From positions 92,703 through 127,475 of the forward strand of contig NZ_VOGW01000188.1 of NCBI RefSeq assembly GCF_007896895.1: 34,773 nt of DNA. The letters are read 5' to 3'. Of the stretch, positions 23,847-32,185 are shown one piece after another (position 1 is the stretch's first letter; the number at the start of each line of letters is the position of its first letter). Position numbers and translations under genes: made by a program. This DNA comes from Streptomyces misionensis. Lineage in GTDB: Bacteria > Actinomycetota > Actinomycetes > Streptomycetales > Streptomycetaceae. The notes under the pieces were generated by a model, which did no database searches, was not told where the DNA came from, and was given only the letters and a program-made list of their open reading frames with translations.

Positions 23847-25703
23847 GTGGCCGCTGATGCCACGACCACGGGGGAACAGACGGGGGAACGCCTCCCGTTC
23901 CACCGGCTTTCGGCAGCCGGCGTCCGGGCCCTCGCCCGCGGTGAGGGCGACGGCGCGGTCATCACGGAACTGCTGCGCGCGGAACGCAGCCGCCGGCTCC
24001 TGCTGCTGAGGGCGCTGCGCAACGGACTCGACCGGGGCGGCGCGCGCCCGCAGGACCTGGCCTGGTTCACCGAGGCCTGGGACCTGCTGGAACACGCTCA
24101 GCGGCAGGCTCCCGAGGTGTGCGAGGACGTGCTGATGTCCCCGAACACCGGCATGTGGGTCTCGCTCGCGGTACGCCGGATCAGGGGCCGGCCCTACGAG
24201 GACGCGCCGCACTGGGTGGTGCTGGGCCATCTGGCCGCGCTCGCGGCGGCCGTCGCGGCACGGGCCGGGCTGGACTTCTCGATCACCGTGCCGGTACGGC
24301 GCGGACTGGTGCCGCTGCCCACCCTGGGCTGCGCGGTGCTGGACGCCCCCGAGCCCTGGGGCACCGCCCGGGTCACGGGGCGCGAGGGCCGGCTGTGGGT
24401 CACCGGGGCGGTCGGCGAGGTCGAGGTTCCCGCCGACCGGGAGCGGCACGCACAGGACTGGATACCGGTGCGCCGGACGACGCTGGGGGCCGGAGCCCGA
24501 GCCGTCTCCCTGGTGCTGGAGGAGCTGGACCCCTACCGGACGTTCCCGCACCCGAGCGAACCCAGCCTGCTGTCCCCGGCCGAGGCGGCGTACTGGGAGT
24601 CGCTGCTCGCCGACGCCTGGCAGCTGCTGCTGCGCGACGATCCGGGCAGCGCCGAGGCGATGCGTTCCGGCCTGATGTCGGTGGCGCCGACCCCCCGCAG
24701 AGAAAGGTTTCGGCCGCACAGCAGCACGGCCGGTGACGCGTTCGGCGGGGTCACGGCGTCGCGGCCGGACGACGCCGCGCAGCTCGCCGCGACCCTGGTG
24801 CACGAGTTCCAGCACACCAAGCTGGGCGGGCTGATGCACCTGGAGCCGCTGAGCGAGACGGCGGACCCCGAGGGGCCGGACACCCTGCTCTACGCCCCCT
24901 GGCGCGACGACCCGCGCCCGCTCGGCGGACTGCTCCAGGGCATCTACGCCTTCTTCGGCGTGACCCGCTTCTGGCGCGCCCACCGGCACACCGCCGACCC
25001 GGCCTACGCGCCCCTCGCGCACTTCGAGTTCGCGCTGTGGCGCGCCCAGGTGTGGGCCGCGCTGACCGCGGTGCGCGGGCACGAACGGCTGACCCCGCTC
25101 GGGCGGTACGTGGTCGAGTGCCTGTCCGAGCGCTGTGCGCAATGGCTCGCCGACGAGGTGCCCGCGACGGAGCTGCGGCTGGCCCAGGAGGCCGCGGACG
25201 ACCACCGGGCCCGCTGGCGGGCCCACCATCTGCGGCCCCCGGCCGAGGCCGTCGAGGCGACGGTCCGCGCCTGGCACCGCGGCGATGCCCGTCCGCCGTC
25301 CGCCCTCACGGCCCCGCCCGTCCTGATCCCCGACACCGCGGTCCGTTTCATGGACGGCACCGCCGTACTGGCCCGGCACCGGCTCGGCGATCCGGACGGG
25401 GCCTGGCGGAATCCCGGAGGAGCCGGCGCGGTGGCGGGCGCGGACGCGGCCGAGGTGCTGCTGGCCCGCGACGACCACGCCGGAGCGCGTGCCGCCTTCA
25501 CCGCCCGGCTGACCGGCGGGGAGGCGCCCGCGTCCGCCTGGCCCGGCCTGGGCCGCGCCCTCGCGCACGACCCGGCCCACCGGGCCGCCGCCCGGTTGTT
25601 GCTCCAGTACCCGGAGCGGGCGCGTGCCGTTCACGATGCCGTGGTGGCGACGACGGGTGGGCGGGTGGATCCGGTTCGTCTGGCGTCCTGGTTGGGGTCC
25701 TGA
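23847..25703 (+). CDS. Stand-alone HExxH-motif peptide modification enzyme
   Basis: This 618-residue protein matches the HEXXH-motif peptide modification family, which otherwise occurs fused to the radical SAM enzyme FxsB. The N-terminus has the family block LPFHRLSAAGVRALARGEGD and AERSRRLLLLRAL. The metal motif is HEFQH at residues 319-323, in LVHEFQHTKLGGLMHL. A helical, TPR-like C-terminal part follows. From memory, stand-alone members are now annotated as Fe/alpha-ketoglutarate peptide beta-hydroxylases rather than proteases; a metallopeptidase is the older alternative. It follows the small precursor gene by 36 bases. The start is the GTG at 23847 behind GGGGGA. The final 50 codons include a stretch repeated in the non-coding DNA beyond the stop. 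Confidence 0.85.
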   Translation: MAADATTTGEQTGERLPFHRLSAAGVRALARGEGDGAVITELLRAERSRRLLLLRALRNGLDRGGARPQDLAWFTEAWDLLEHAQRQAPEVCEDVLMSPNTGMWVSLAVRRIRGRPYEDAPHWVVLGHLAALAAAVAARAGLDFSITVPVRRGLVPLPTLGCAVLDAPEPWGTARVTGREGRLWVTGAVGEVEVPADRERHAQDWIPVRRTTLGAGARAVSLVLEELDPYRTFPHPSEPSLLSPAEAAYWESLLADAWQLLLRDDPGSAEAMRSGLMSVAPTPRRERFRPHSSTAGDAFGGVTASRPDDAAQLAATLVHEFQHTKLGGLMHLEPLSETADPEGPDTLLYAPWRDDPRPLGGLLQGIYAFFGVTRFWRAHRHTADPAYAPLAHFEFALWRAQVWAALTAVRGHERLTPLGRYVVECLSERCAQWLADEVPATELRLAQEAADDHRARWRAHHLRPPAEAVEATVRAWHRGDARPPSALTAPPVLIPDTAVRFMDGTAVLARHRLGDPDGAWRNPGGAGAVAGADAAEVLLARDDHAGARAAFTARLTGGEAPASAWPGLGRALAHDPAHRAAARLLLQYPERARAVHDAVVATTGGRVDPVRLASWLGS

Positions 25704-25762
25704 CGGGTCGTGCGCGTGTGGCTGTTCGGCCCGGGCCGGGTCGCGCCCTCGCGTACGGTCCG

Positions 25763-25862
25763 GCCCGCCGCCCGGCGTGAGCCCGGGCCGCGCCCCGCGC
25801 ACGACCCCGCCCACCGGGCCGCCGCCCGCCGTGAGCCCGAGCCGCGCCCCCGCGCACGACCC
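25763..25862. repeat. Degenerate tandem repeat copied from the 3' end of the HExxH gene
   Basis: A unit of about 56 bases occurs twice (from about 25763 and 25819), centred on CCGCGCCCCGCGCACGAC. A 45-base part (25785-25828) is nearly identical to coding bases 25550-25595, differing by one deletion and about one substitution. Confidence 0.65.
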
Positions 25863-25882
25863 GGCCCGCCGGAGCCGCGGAG

Positions 25883-25905
25883 GCCGGGCGCGGTCCGCGC
25901 CCGGC
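25883..25905. terminator. Terminator between convergent HExxH and FxsT-like genes
   Basis: GCCGGGCGCG and CGCGCCCGGC form a perfect ten-base stem with a three-base loop, 26 bases past the stop of the - strand gene and usable from both sides. Confidence 0.75.
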
Positions 25906-25930
25906 TCCCGTCACGACGACCGGCGGGGCC

Positions 25931-28900
25931 TCACAACGGCAGCGGGTCGATGTCGCAGTTGGCCCGCTGACGGTCGCGGAACTGCACCGTGGCCGGGTGG
26001 CGGGTACCGGAGTCGGATTGGAGGCGGGGGGCGTCCAGCACCCGTTCCATGCGGGCCAGGGTGTCCGCGCGCAGCGCCATGCACGCGGCGTCCTCGCCGA
26101 CCGAGAGGAGGTCGAGCGACAGATTGGCCGCGCAGGCCAGCGTCGTCGGATGGTCCTCGCCGTACGCGACCCGGCACAGGGCCAGGGTCTCCTCGCCCCG
26201 CTGCCGCGCCTCCTCGCGCCGGCCCAGCGCGGCGAGGTCGCTCGCCAGGTTGATGGCGCAGACGAGGCTCAGCGGGTGTCCCGCGCCGAGCCCGTCGGTG
26301 AGCGAACCGAGCGCCGCCTCGTCCAGCCGCCGCGCCTCCTCGGGCTGCCCGAGCAGCCGCAGGGTGACGGCGAGGTCGACGTCCGCGGACAGGACGTGCG
26401 GGTGGTGCGGGTCGTAGATCTGCCGGTAGCCCTCGCACGCCTTGAGGCCCCGGGTGCGGGCGGCCTGGAGGTCGCCGTTCTGCCTCAGCGCCATCGACAG
26501 GGCCAGCGCCGCGGCCAGCGACTGCGGGTGCGTCTCGCCGTACCGGCGGGTGAACTGGGCGTACGCGTCCGTGGCCAGCTCCAGCGACCGCGCGTGGTCG
26601 CCGGCCTTGCGGGAGGACTCGCTGAGCTGCCGCTTTGCCTCGATCGTGGCGGGGTTGCCCCGGCCGAAGACGTCCTGGTAGGCGCTGAGCATGGACTCGT
26701 GCAGCGCGCGGGCGCCGACGTAGTCACCCGTCTCGCGCACGTCGATGGCCACGTGGTTCTCGGAGTGCAGCGTCCGCCGGTCCTCCCGGCCGTACAGACG
26801 CAGCTTCAGCGACAGGGTGCTGCGGTCGAGTTCGAGCGCCCCCCTGAAGTCACCGACCAGACGCAGGCTCACACAGAGGTTGTGGGCGATGTTCAGTGTG
26901 GTCGGGTCGTCCTCGCCGAACGCCCGGTGCGCCCGCTCGTACGCGATCCGGTCCAGCTCCGCGGCGGTGGTGAACCTGCCCTCCACCCGGCGGACGGCCG
27001 CCTCCAGCTGGAGCGCGTCGAGGGCGTCCTCGCGGTTGTCCTCGCCGTCGGCCGGGGCGGTGCGCTCGTACACCTCCCTGAGGCGTGTCACCAGGCGGGC
27101 CGCGTCGTCGAACCGGCCGACCACCCAGTACATGAAGCACAGCCACTGCCCCATCAGCAGCGTCTGCTGGTCCTCCTCGCCGAAGATCTCCAGCCAGGCC
27201 CGCCACGCCTGCTCGGAGAAGTCCAGTGACACGTCGTGGTCGCCCCACCAGTACAGGTACTCGGCGATGTTGCGCACGAGCTGCCGTACCCAGGGCTGGT
27301 CGGAGCGGATCGCGCCGGCGGCGATGACATGGCTGTACAGCTCCGCGTACCGGGGCCAACTCGTCGGCTCCATCGGCGCCTTGGGGTCGGCGGCGGCCAG
27401 CAGGGTGTGCGCCCCGTGCCGCATCCGGGCCTGCTCCTCGGGCGACATGCGGTTGTTGAGGACGAGCTGCACCAGGCGGTGCATCTCGATGGAGTTGGTC
27501 CGGTGGTCGATCCGGGCCAGCGAGTAGCGGTTCACCTCTCTTATGGCGCGGGCCAGCCGGATCGGGTCGTTCAGCGCGGCGTCCAGCTCCGGGAAGATGC
27601 TGCTGTTGCCGAGGCCGGAGAAGATCGACCGGGAGATCGGGTCGGGCGCGAAGTAGGAGCACAGCTGGAGCAGCCGCAGCGCGGCCGGGCTGCGGGTCTC
27701 CAGATGGTCGAGGGAGACGTTCCAGGCCGCGGCGACCGGGAGCTGGTAGTCCGGCGGTGGGGCGACCTCGAGGAGTTCCATCCGCTTGTTCTCGAACAGC
27801 CGCAGGTACTCGGAGGCGGGCATCCCGGTCTCCGCCCGCCAGGCCGCGGCCTGTTCGAGGGCGAGCGGCAGATCGCCGAGCGCCTCGGCCAGCGCGTCCG
27901 CCTCCTCCTCCCGCAGCGGGGGCCCCGAGCGGCGCAGCAGTTCCTTGCTCTCCTCACGGGTGAACACGTCCACCTCGAGGGAGCCGCCCACCTGCCCCCA
28001 GCGCCGGTTGCGGGAGGTGACCAGGATGGTGCCGTGGCCGCCCTGCGGGAAGTAGTGGCGCACCTGCTCGGGGTTGTCGGCGTTGTCGAAGATGAGCAGC
28101 CAGCGCGCGTACGGCCGGCCCTCGCGCAGCGCCTCCCGGACGGCGGGTCCGGCGATGTTGGCCTCGGTGGTGGTCACCAGGCCGAGCCGCTGCGCGAGTT
28201 CCACCAGGGCCTGGCCGATCTGCCCGGGCCGCTCGGAGGGGATCCACCACACGATGTCGTATTCGGACTGGTGCCGGTAGGCGTACTCGATCGCGAGCTG
28301 GGTCTTGCCGACGCCGCCCATCCCGTGGATCGCTTCCGGCAGCACCGTCGTGGTGCCCTCCCGCAGCCGATGGTCGAGCAGTTCCAGCAGGGCGTCGCGG
28401 CCGGTGAAGTTGGGGTTGCGCGGCGGCAGGTTCCCCCAGACGCGCGGCTGTGCGGTGCGCTCTCCCTCCACGGTCTCCTGGCGCGGTGTCGGCATCGATG
28501 TGGCTCCTTCGGGAACGGTCCGGGATTCCGGCTCGGCGGCGTGTGCGGCCACCGGGGAGGCCGAGGCGGGGGGCGCGGATCCCGTGGACGTGCGTAACGG
28601 CTTTTCCAGGCTGACTGCGTATCGCCGATCGTGCCAGCTCAACACCTTGGCCAACATGGCGGCACGCTGGTCGTAGCGTCCCGACAGAGCGCGCAGAGCG
28701 GTCAGCTCCACACGGAGGAAGGCGATGTTGCGGCTGTTGACGCGGGGCATCGCCAGGGTGTCCAGTGGTTCGTCCGGGGAGGGCAGCGGGGAGCGGGTCG
28801 TCCCGTCCGCCGCCAGTAACCCCCGGACGTCGTACAGCACCCGTGCGGTGGCGCTGCGGCGCCCCAGCGCCAGCAGTTCCTCGCGGACATCGGGGGCGAA

Positions 28901-29860
28901 GTCGAACAGCACATCGGTCGGTCCGTCGCCGTGCACCGGGACGAGCCGGGCCAGACCGCTCATCAGCAGCTCGGAGACGTGCACCGGGCCGGCGTCCGGA
29001 GTGGCCGCGACCAGGGCACGGACGACGGGCAGGCTCAACGGCGCGGCGGCCAGCCGGGTGGCGAGGGTGAACGCGGTGGGGCTGGCGGCGGCCCGGAAGT
29101 CGGAGACCCGGTCGGCGGCGGGCACGGGACTGTGCGGATCGGGCACGTCCTGCGCCCAGGGCAGCGCGCGGGCCGCGTCGGGCCTGCTCTTCCACTCCCG
29201 CGCCGGTACGGCGGACAGGTCGAGCCACTCCGGTTCGGCGCCGGTCACCAGCCGGGTCAGCGCGGCGGCCCAGCGCTCGGTCAGGGCGAGCACGGGTACG
29301 ACGACGGGGGCGGCCGCCTCCTTCGCGGTCCCGGCGCCGCCCGCCGCGTCGGCCGGAGACTCGCGCTCCGCCCAGCTCCAGGAGCTGTTGGCCGCCCAGG
29401 GGCGGGGGGCCCGGATGCGTACCCGGTACACGTCGAGGCCGGTGCGGAACCACAGGTGCGGGGGCAGCATCTGCACCACGGCGACCGGCTGCGCCCGGCC
29501 CCAGTCGCGCAGCAGCGGATGCACGGTGCCCAGCCGCCAGCCCGCGGCGATGCCGTCGGTCAGCACCAGCACCACCCGGCGCGCGTCCGCGGGCGCGGGG
29601 CCGAGCGGCTCCTCGGCGCACACCTGCGCCGGGTCCGGTTCGTCGGTGCCCAGCAGCCGCACCACACGCACCCGGCCGAACCGCCCCGCCCGCTCCAGTT
29701 CCCGGACCAGATCGTCCTCGACCGCCGCGTCCCACACCCGCATCGTGGGATGCGCGTCGACGACGAGCACCGCCTCGGCGGCCTTCCGCCCGAGCCGGCT
29801 CAGTACACGGGCGGCCTCCCGGCGGGCCCGTGCCGGTCGCTGTTCGTCGTCATCGTGCAT
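25931..29860 (-). CDS. FxsT-like protein: SAV_2336-type N-terminus, NB-ARC ATPase, tetratricopeptide repeats
   Basis: This 1309-residue cytoplasmic protein has three parts. Residues about 1-330 resemble the SAV_2336 N-terminal family (AVLVVDAHPTMRVWD, VVLVLTDGIAAGWRLG). Residues about 470-760 form an NB-ARC/STAND ATPase preceded by the FxsT hallmark WGNLPPRNPNFTGRDALL, with Walker A GMGGVGKT at 513-520 and Walker B LLIFDNADN around Asp592. Residues about 770-1290 are repeated TPR units of about 42 residues with GEDDPTTL-type motifs. FxsT proteins accompany FxSxx-COOH peptides and are presumed ATP-driven sensors or scaffolds. Initiation at the ATG at 29860 omits an unrelated N-terminal extension of 67 residues. 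It converges on the HExxH gene. I infer it belongs to the same system. Confidence 0.85.
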   Translation of the reverse strand: MHDDDEQRPARARREAARVLSRLGRKAAEAVLVVDAHPTMRVWDAAVEDDLVRELERAGRFGRVRVVRLLGTDEPDPAQVCAEEPLGPAPADARRVVLVLTDGIAAGWRLGTVHPLLRDWGRAQPVAVVQMLPPHLWFRTGLDVYRVRIRAPRPWAANSSWSWAERESPADAAGGAGTAKEAAAPVVVPVLALTERWAAALTRLVTGAEPEWLDLSAVPAREWKSRPDAARALPWAQDVPDPHSPVPAADRVSDFRAAASPTAFTLATRLAAAPLSLPVVRALVAATPDAGPVHVSELLMSGLARLVPVHGDGPTDVLFDFAPDVREELLALGRRSATARVLYDVRGLLAADGTTRSPLPSPDEPLDTLAMPRVNSRNIAFLRVELTALRALSGRYDQRAAMLAKVLSWHDRRYAVSLEKPLRTSTGSAPPASASPVAAHAAEPESRTVPEGATSMPTPRQETVEGERTAQPRVWGNLPPRNPNFTGRDALLELLDHRLREGTTTVLPEAIHGMGGVGKTQLAIEYAYRHQSEYDIVWWIPSERPGQIGQALVELAQRLGLVTTTEANIAGPAVREALREGRPYARWLLIFDNADNPEQVRHYFPQGGHGTILVTSRNRRWGQVGGSLEVDVFTREESKELLRRSGPPLREEEADALAEALGDLPLALEQAAAWRAETGMPASEYLRLFENKRMELLEVAPPPDYQLPVAAAWNVSLDHLETRSPAALRLLQLCSYFAPDPISRSIFSGLGNSSIFPELDAALNDPIRLARAIREVNRYSLARIDHRTNSIEMHRLVQLVLNNRMSPEEQARMRHGAHTLLAAADPKAPMEPTSWPRYAELYSHVIAAGAIRSDQPWVRQLVRNIAEYLYWWGDHDVSLDFSEQAWRAWLEIFGEEDQQTLLMGQWLCFMYWVVGRFDDAARLVTRLREVYERTAPADGEDNREDALDALQLEAAVRRVEGRFTTAAELDRIAYERAHRAFGEDDPTTLNIAHNLCVSLRLVGDFRGALELDRSTLSLKLRLYGREDRRTLHSENHVAIDVRETGDYVGARALHESMLSAYQDVFGRGNPATIEAKRQLSESSRKAGDHARSLELATDAYAQFTRRYGETHPQSLAAALALSMALRQNGDLQAARTRGLKACEGYRQIYDPHHPHVLSADVDLAVTLRLLGQPEEARRLDEAALGSLTDGLGAGHPLSLVCAINLASDLAALGRREEARQRGEETLALCRVAYGEDHPTTLACAANLSLDLLSVGEDAACMALRADTLARMERVLDAPRLQSDSGTRHPATVQFRDRQRANCDIDPLPL

Positions 29861-30133
29861 GAGTGCTCTCAAGGCGCCGCAGTGACGGTGAGAGTGCGGT
29901 GGAGTCCCGCAGACTCCAGGCATGCGTGACATCCACGAACCAAGCCTCGCAGCGCGAGCACCCCCGAAGCAAGGACGCATGGAGGCACGTGCGCGGTGTA
30001 CGCCACCGCACGGCCGGAGCAGGAAGGCGGGCACGGAAAGGACCGGAGCCGGTGGATTCACGCCGGTGCATGTCGGGCACCCCCACTCACGACGCGGCGA
30101 CGGTCGGTGGCCGCCGGGGCCCGGCCGGCCGCG
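29861..30133. other. Gap upstream of the FxsT-like gene
   Basis: The 273 bases between the two - strand genes show no gene. A small hairpin GGAGTC-CCGCA-GACTCC (29901-29917) lies about 40 bases upstream of the FxsT-like start and may be a regulator site or leader hairpin. Confidence 0.4.
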
Positions 30134-31618
30134 TCACGGCTTCACCGGCGCGTGGGCGGGACCCGGCGGCTCGGGCTTGCGTTCGGGATCGTCGAACAGG
30201 ATCGCCAGATGGCGCCCCACATGGTTGTCCCACCCCTCCGGCCCCATGGCCAGTGCGTCCTTGCGCCAACGTGCGGTCCGCTCCAGGAGCCCGGCCAGCC
30301 CCCGGTCCTGCACGATGTCGGCCACCGCCTCCTTGAAGGCCGGGTCGGAGCAGTCGCCGCGGTGCCAGATCATGGCGGGCACGCCCGCGCGCAGGCCCGC
30401 CAGGTACTCCTGGCGGCCGGCCCCGGAGTCCGTGCCCGGCGGCTCGCTGAGCACCAGGCAGACGGCCTGTTCGTCCTCCTTCAGCTCCCGCTCCAGATGG
30501 AAGTGGGAGTGGCCCGGGCGGTTCCAGTACGAGTGCGTGTCCGCCGGACGCTCCTTGTACTGGCGCCACTTGTTGTGCCAGGGGCGGTGCCACGCGGCCC
30601 TGCGCAGGCGCTCGAAACTGCGGACGAGGACGGTGTAGTCCATCACCAGCGGGGTGGGCGAGCCGGAGTCCGCCTCCTTGTGCCACCACTCGACCGGCTC
30701 TCCCAGCAGTTCCCACGGAAGGATGAATTCGAGTACGACGGGTTGCCGCAGGTCCGACCAGCGTTCCTCGGTCTGCTCGATGAGCGTGTCCACCTTGGCC
30801 GGCAGGTCGTCGCGGTGCAGGTGCACCGTCTCGCCGGGGATCGGGTGCCAGCCCTCGGCGTCCGACTGCCGCCAGTGGGAGAGGTAGTACCGGTCGGGGT
30901 CCACCCCGTCCGGCTCGAACTGGATCATCAGATAGGCCGGCATCAGCGAGGCCGCCGGCTCGGTGACGCCGTCGAGCTGCCACTCGGCCATCTGGTCCTC
31001 GAGGTTCCAGGCGCGGGCCTGTGCGCGGTTCCAGCGGCGCAGCCGCTCGGCTGCCTCCCGGCGACCGTCCTCGACCAGCTGGTCCGCGGCCAGGGACAGG
31101 AACGCCATGCTCACGGGGAGTTCCCGCGCCGCCGAGTTGCCACCGGCCAGGCGTAAGAACACCGCCCAGCCGCTGTCGCACCAGACCGGCAGCTCCTGGG
31201 TGCGCGAGCGGCTGGCCCGGCGCGCCATCGCCGTCAGCGTGGCCGGGGAGCGCAGCTCCATCAGGTCCGGGCGCAGCGGGTGCAGATCGGCGCCGTCGAA
31301 GAAGTCGACCGCCTCCCACTCGTCCACCAGGCGCTCCAGCGCCAGCACGGTGGCGGACCGCTCCTCCACATGGCCGAGGCAGCGCACCAGGCAGGGCATT
31401 CCGTCGGGGACCCGCGCGCAGCTCTCCACGAGGCGCAGCAAAGAGGGGCGCAGGGCCCCGCTCCCCAACGGCTCCAGGGGGGTGCCCAGTTCCTCGCCCA
31501 GCATGGTCATCAGCAGTTCGGCACTGGTCGGGTGCCGCAGGGTGGGCGACCGCTGGAGCACGTCGACGACACCGGCCATCAATTCGTTGCGAACCCGCGC
31601 GGGGTTCCGTCCTTCCAC
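30134..31618 (-). CDS. VMAP-C domain protein with EAD2-like N-terminal domain
   Basis: This 494-residue protein has an N-terminal helical domain of about 85 residues (VRNELMAGVVDVLQRSPTLR to LVRCLGHVEE) like effector-associated domain EAD2. A middle region follows, then a VMAP-C domain (about 250-490) with PAYLMIQFEPDG, VVLEFILPWELLGEPVEWWH and MDYTVLVRSFERLR. VMAP proteins belong to NTP-dependent conflict systems, where EADs recruit an effector and VMAP-C acts as an adaptor; no enzyme domain is visible. I chose the GTG at 31618 because GGAGGT lies seven bases before it; the longer frame from 31729 has no ribosome site. It is 129 bases downstream of the Trypco2 gene and probably shares its transcript. 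Confidence 0.8.
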   Translation of the reverse strand: MEGRNPARVRNELMAGVVDVLQRSPTLRHPTSAELLMTMLGEELGTPLEPLGSGALRPSLLRLVESCARVPDGMPCLVRCLGHVEERSATVLALERLVDEWEAVDFFDGADLHPLRPDLMELRSPATLTAMARRASRSRTQELPVWCDSGWAVFLRLAGGNSAARELPVSMAFLSLAADQLVEDGRREAAERLRRWNRAQARAWNLEDQMAEWQLDGVTEPAASLMPAYLMIQFEPDGVDPDRYYLSHWRQSDAEGWHPIPGETVHLHRDDLPAKVDTLIEQTEERWSDLRQPVVLEFILPWELLGEPVEWWHKEADSGSPTPLVMDYTVLVRSFERLRRAAWHRPWHNKWRQYKERPADTHSYWNRPGHSHFHLERELKEDEQAVCLVLSEPPGTDSGAGRQEYLAGLRAGVPAMIWHRGDCSDPAFKEAVADIVQDRGLAGLLERTARWRKDALAMGPEGWDNHVGRHLAILFDDPERKPEPPGPAHAPVKP

Positions 31619-31747
31619 CCCCGTGACCTCCGATCGCCACCAGCCGCCGGTCCATTCGCAGTGACGGTGCCGACCAGCGTACGGCCACTTCTCCCGCCAC
31701 GTCAGGGTGTCGGGGCGCGCAGCGGACACGCGGCCTCGGCGATCCGG

Positions 31748-32056
31748 TCAGCGTTCCCCCTCGTCTTCCTCCCCGGAGATCAGCACCTTTATCTGCGCTC
31801 CGTCCGGAGTGACCAGTTTCGGGTGCAGGGTGAGGCGGATCCGGTGGGTGTGCGAGGTCTCCAGACGCGCGTCGGCGCCGGCCTCGACCACCCAGAACCG
31901 CACCTTGCCGCTCGCCCCGCCCTTGCGGCCCACCACCACGTCCGCCTCGATCTCCACCGGTCCGAGTTCGAACCGCACGGCACCGGCCGGTCCCTGGGTC
32001 AGGGCGGCATCCAGTTGCTGTCTCAACTCCCGGATCATTTCAGCGAGTTCGATCAC
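31748..32056 (-). CDS. Trypco2 family protein
   Basis: This 102-residue protein has the pattern of the Trypco2 (trypsin co-occurring) family: an N-terminal amphipathic helix (IELAEMIRELRQQLDAAL) followed by a beta-rich domain (AVRFELGPVEIEADVVVG, and GKVRFWVVEAGADA) and a charged tail. Family members usually accompany a trypsin-like protease and an NTPase or VMAP protein in conflict systems. Here the VMAP gene follows, but no protease lies in the window. The start is GTG at 32056; a perfect -10 (TAGGAT) ends six bases before it, so the message may be leaderless. The first gene of the - strand group. Confidence 0.85.
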   Translation of the reverse strand: MIELAEMIRELRQQLDAALTQGPAGAVRFELGPVEIEADVVVGRKGGASGKVRFWVVEAGADARLETSHTHRIRLTLHPKLVTPDGAQIKVLISGEEDEGER

Positions 32057-32068
32057 ATGGCAATCCTA
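32057..32068 (-). promoter_or_regulatory. -10 element for the Trypco2 gene, probably leaderless
   Basis: On the - strand TAGGAT (32068-32063) is the consensus Streptomyces -10, and the GTG start codon begins seven bases further on, where transcription should start. The -35 region is poor. AGGA inside the -10 could alternatively serve as a ribosome site from a further promoter. Confidence 0.5.
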
Positions 32069-32144
32069 TCGACGCGCCAGCGGTGCGCGCAGGCCGAAGC
32101 GGCACCCGGTACGGCGGCCCGCCGCCCGCCGGGATCGTCCGCCC

Positions 32145-32165
32145 TATAATCCACCGATTCGGTGG
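32145..32165 (+). promoter_or_regulatory. TATAAT -10 and palindrome before the FAD/APS-kinase fusion gene
   Basis: A perfect TATAAT (32145-32150) is followed directly by the palindrome CCACCGATTCGGTGG (32151-32165), which would cover the transcription start and could be a repressor site. No good -35 is visible, so an activator may be needed. This placement excludes the GTG at 32162 as a translation start. Confidence 0.5.
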
Positions 32166-32185
32166 ACAACCCCGCGGAGGTACGG

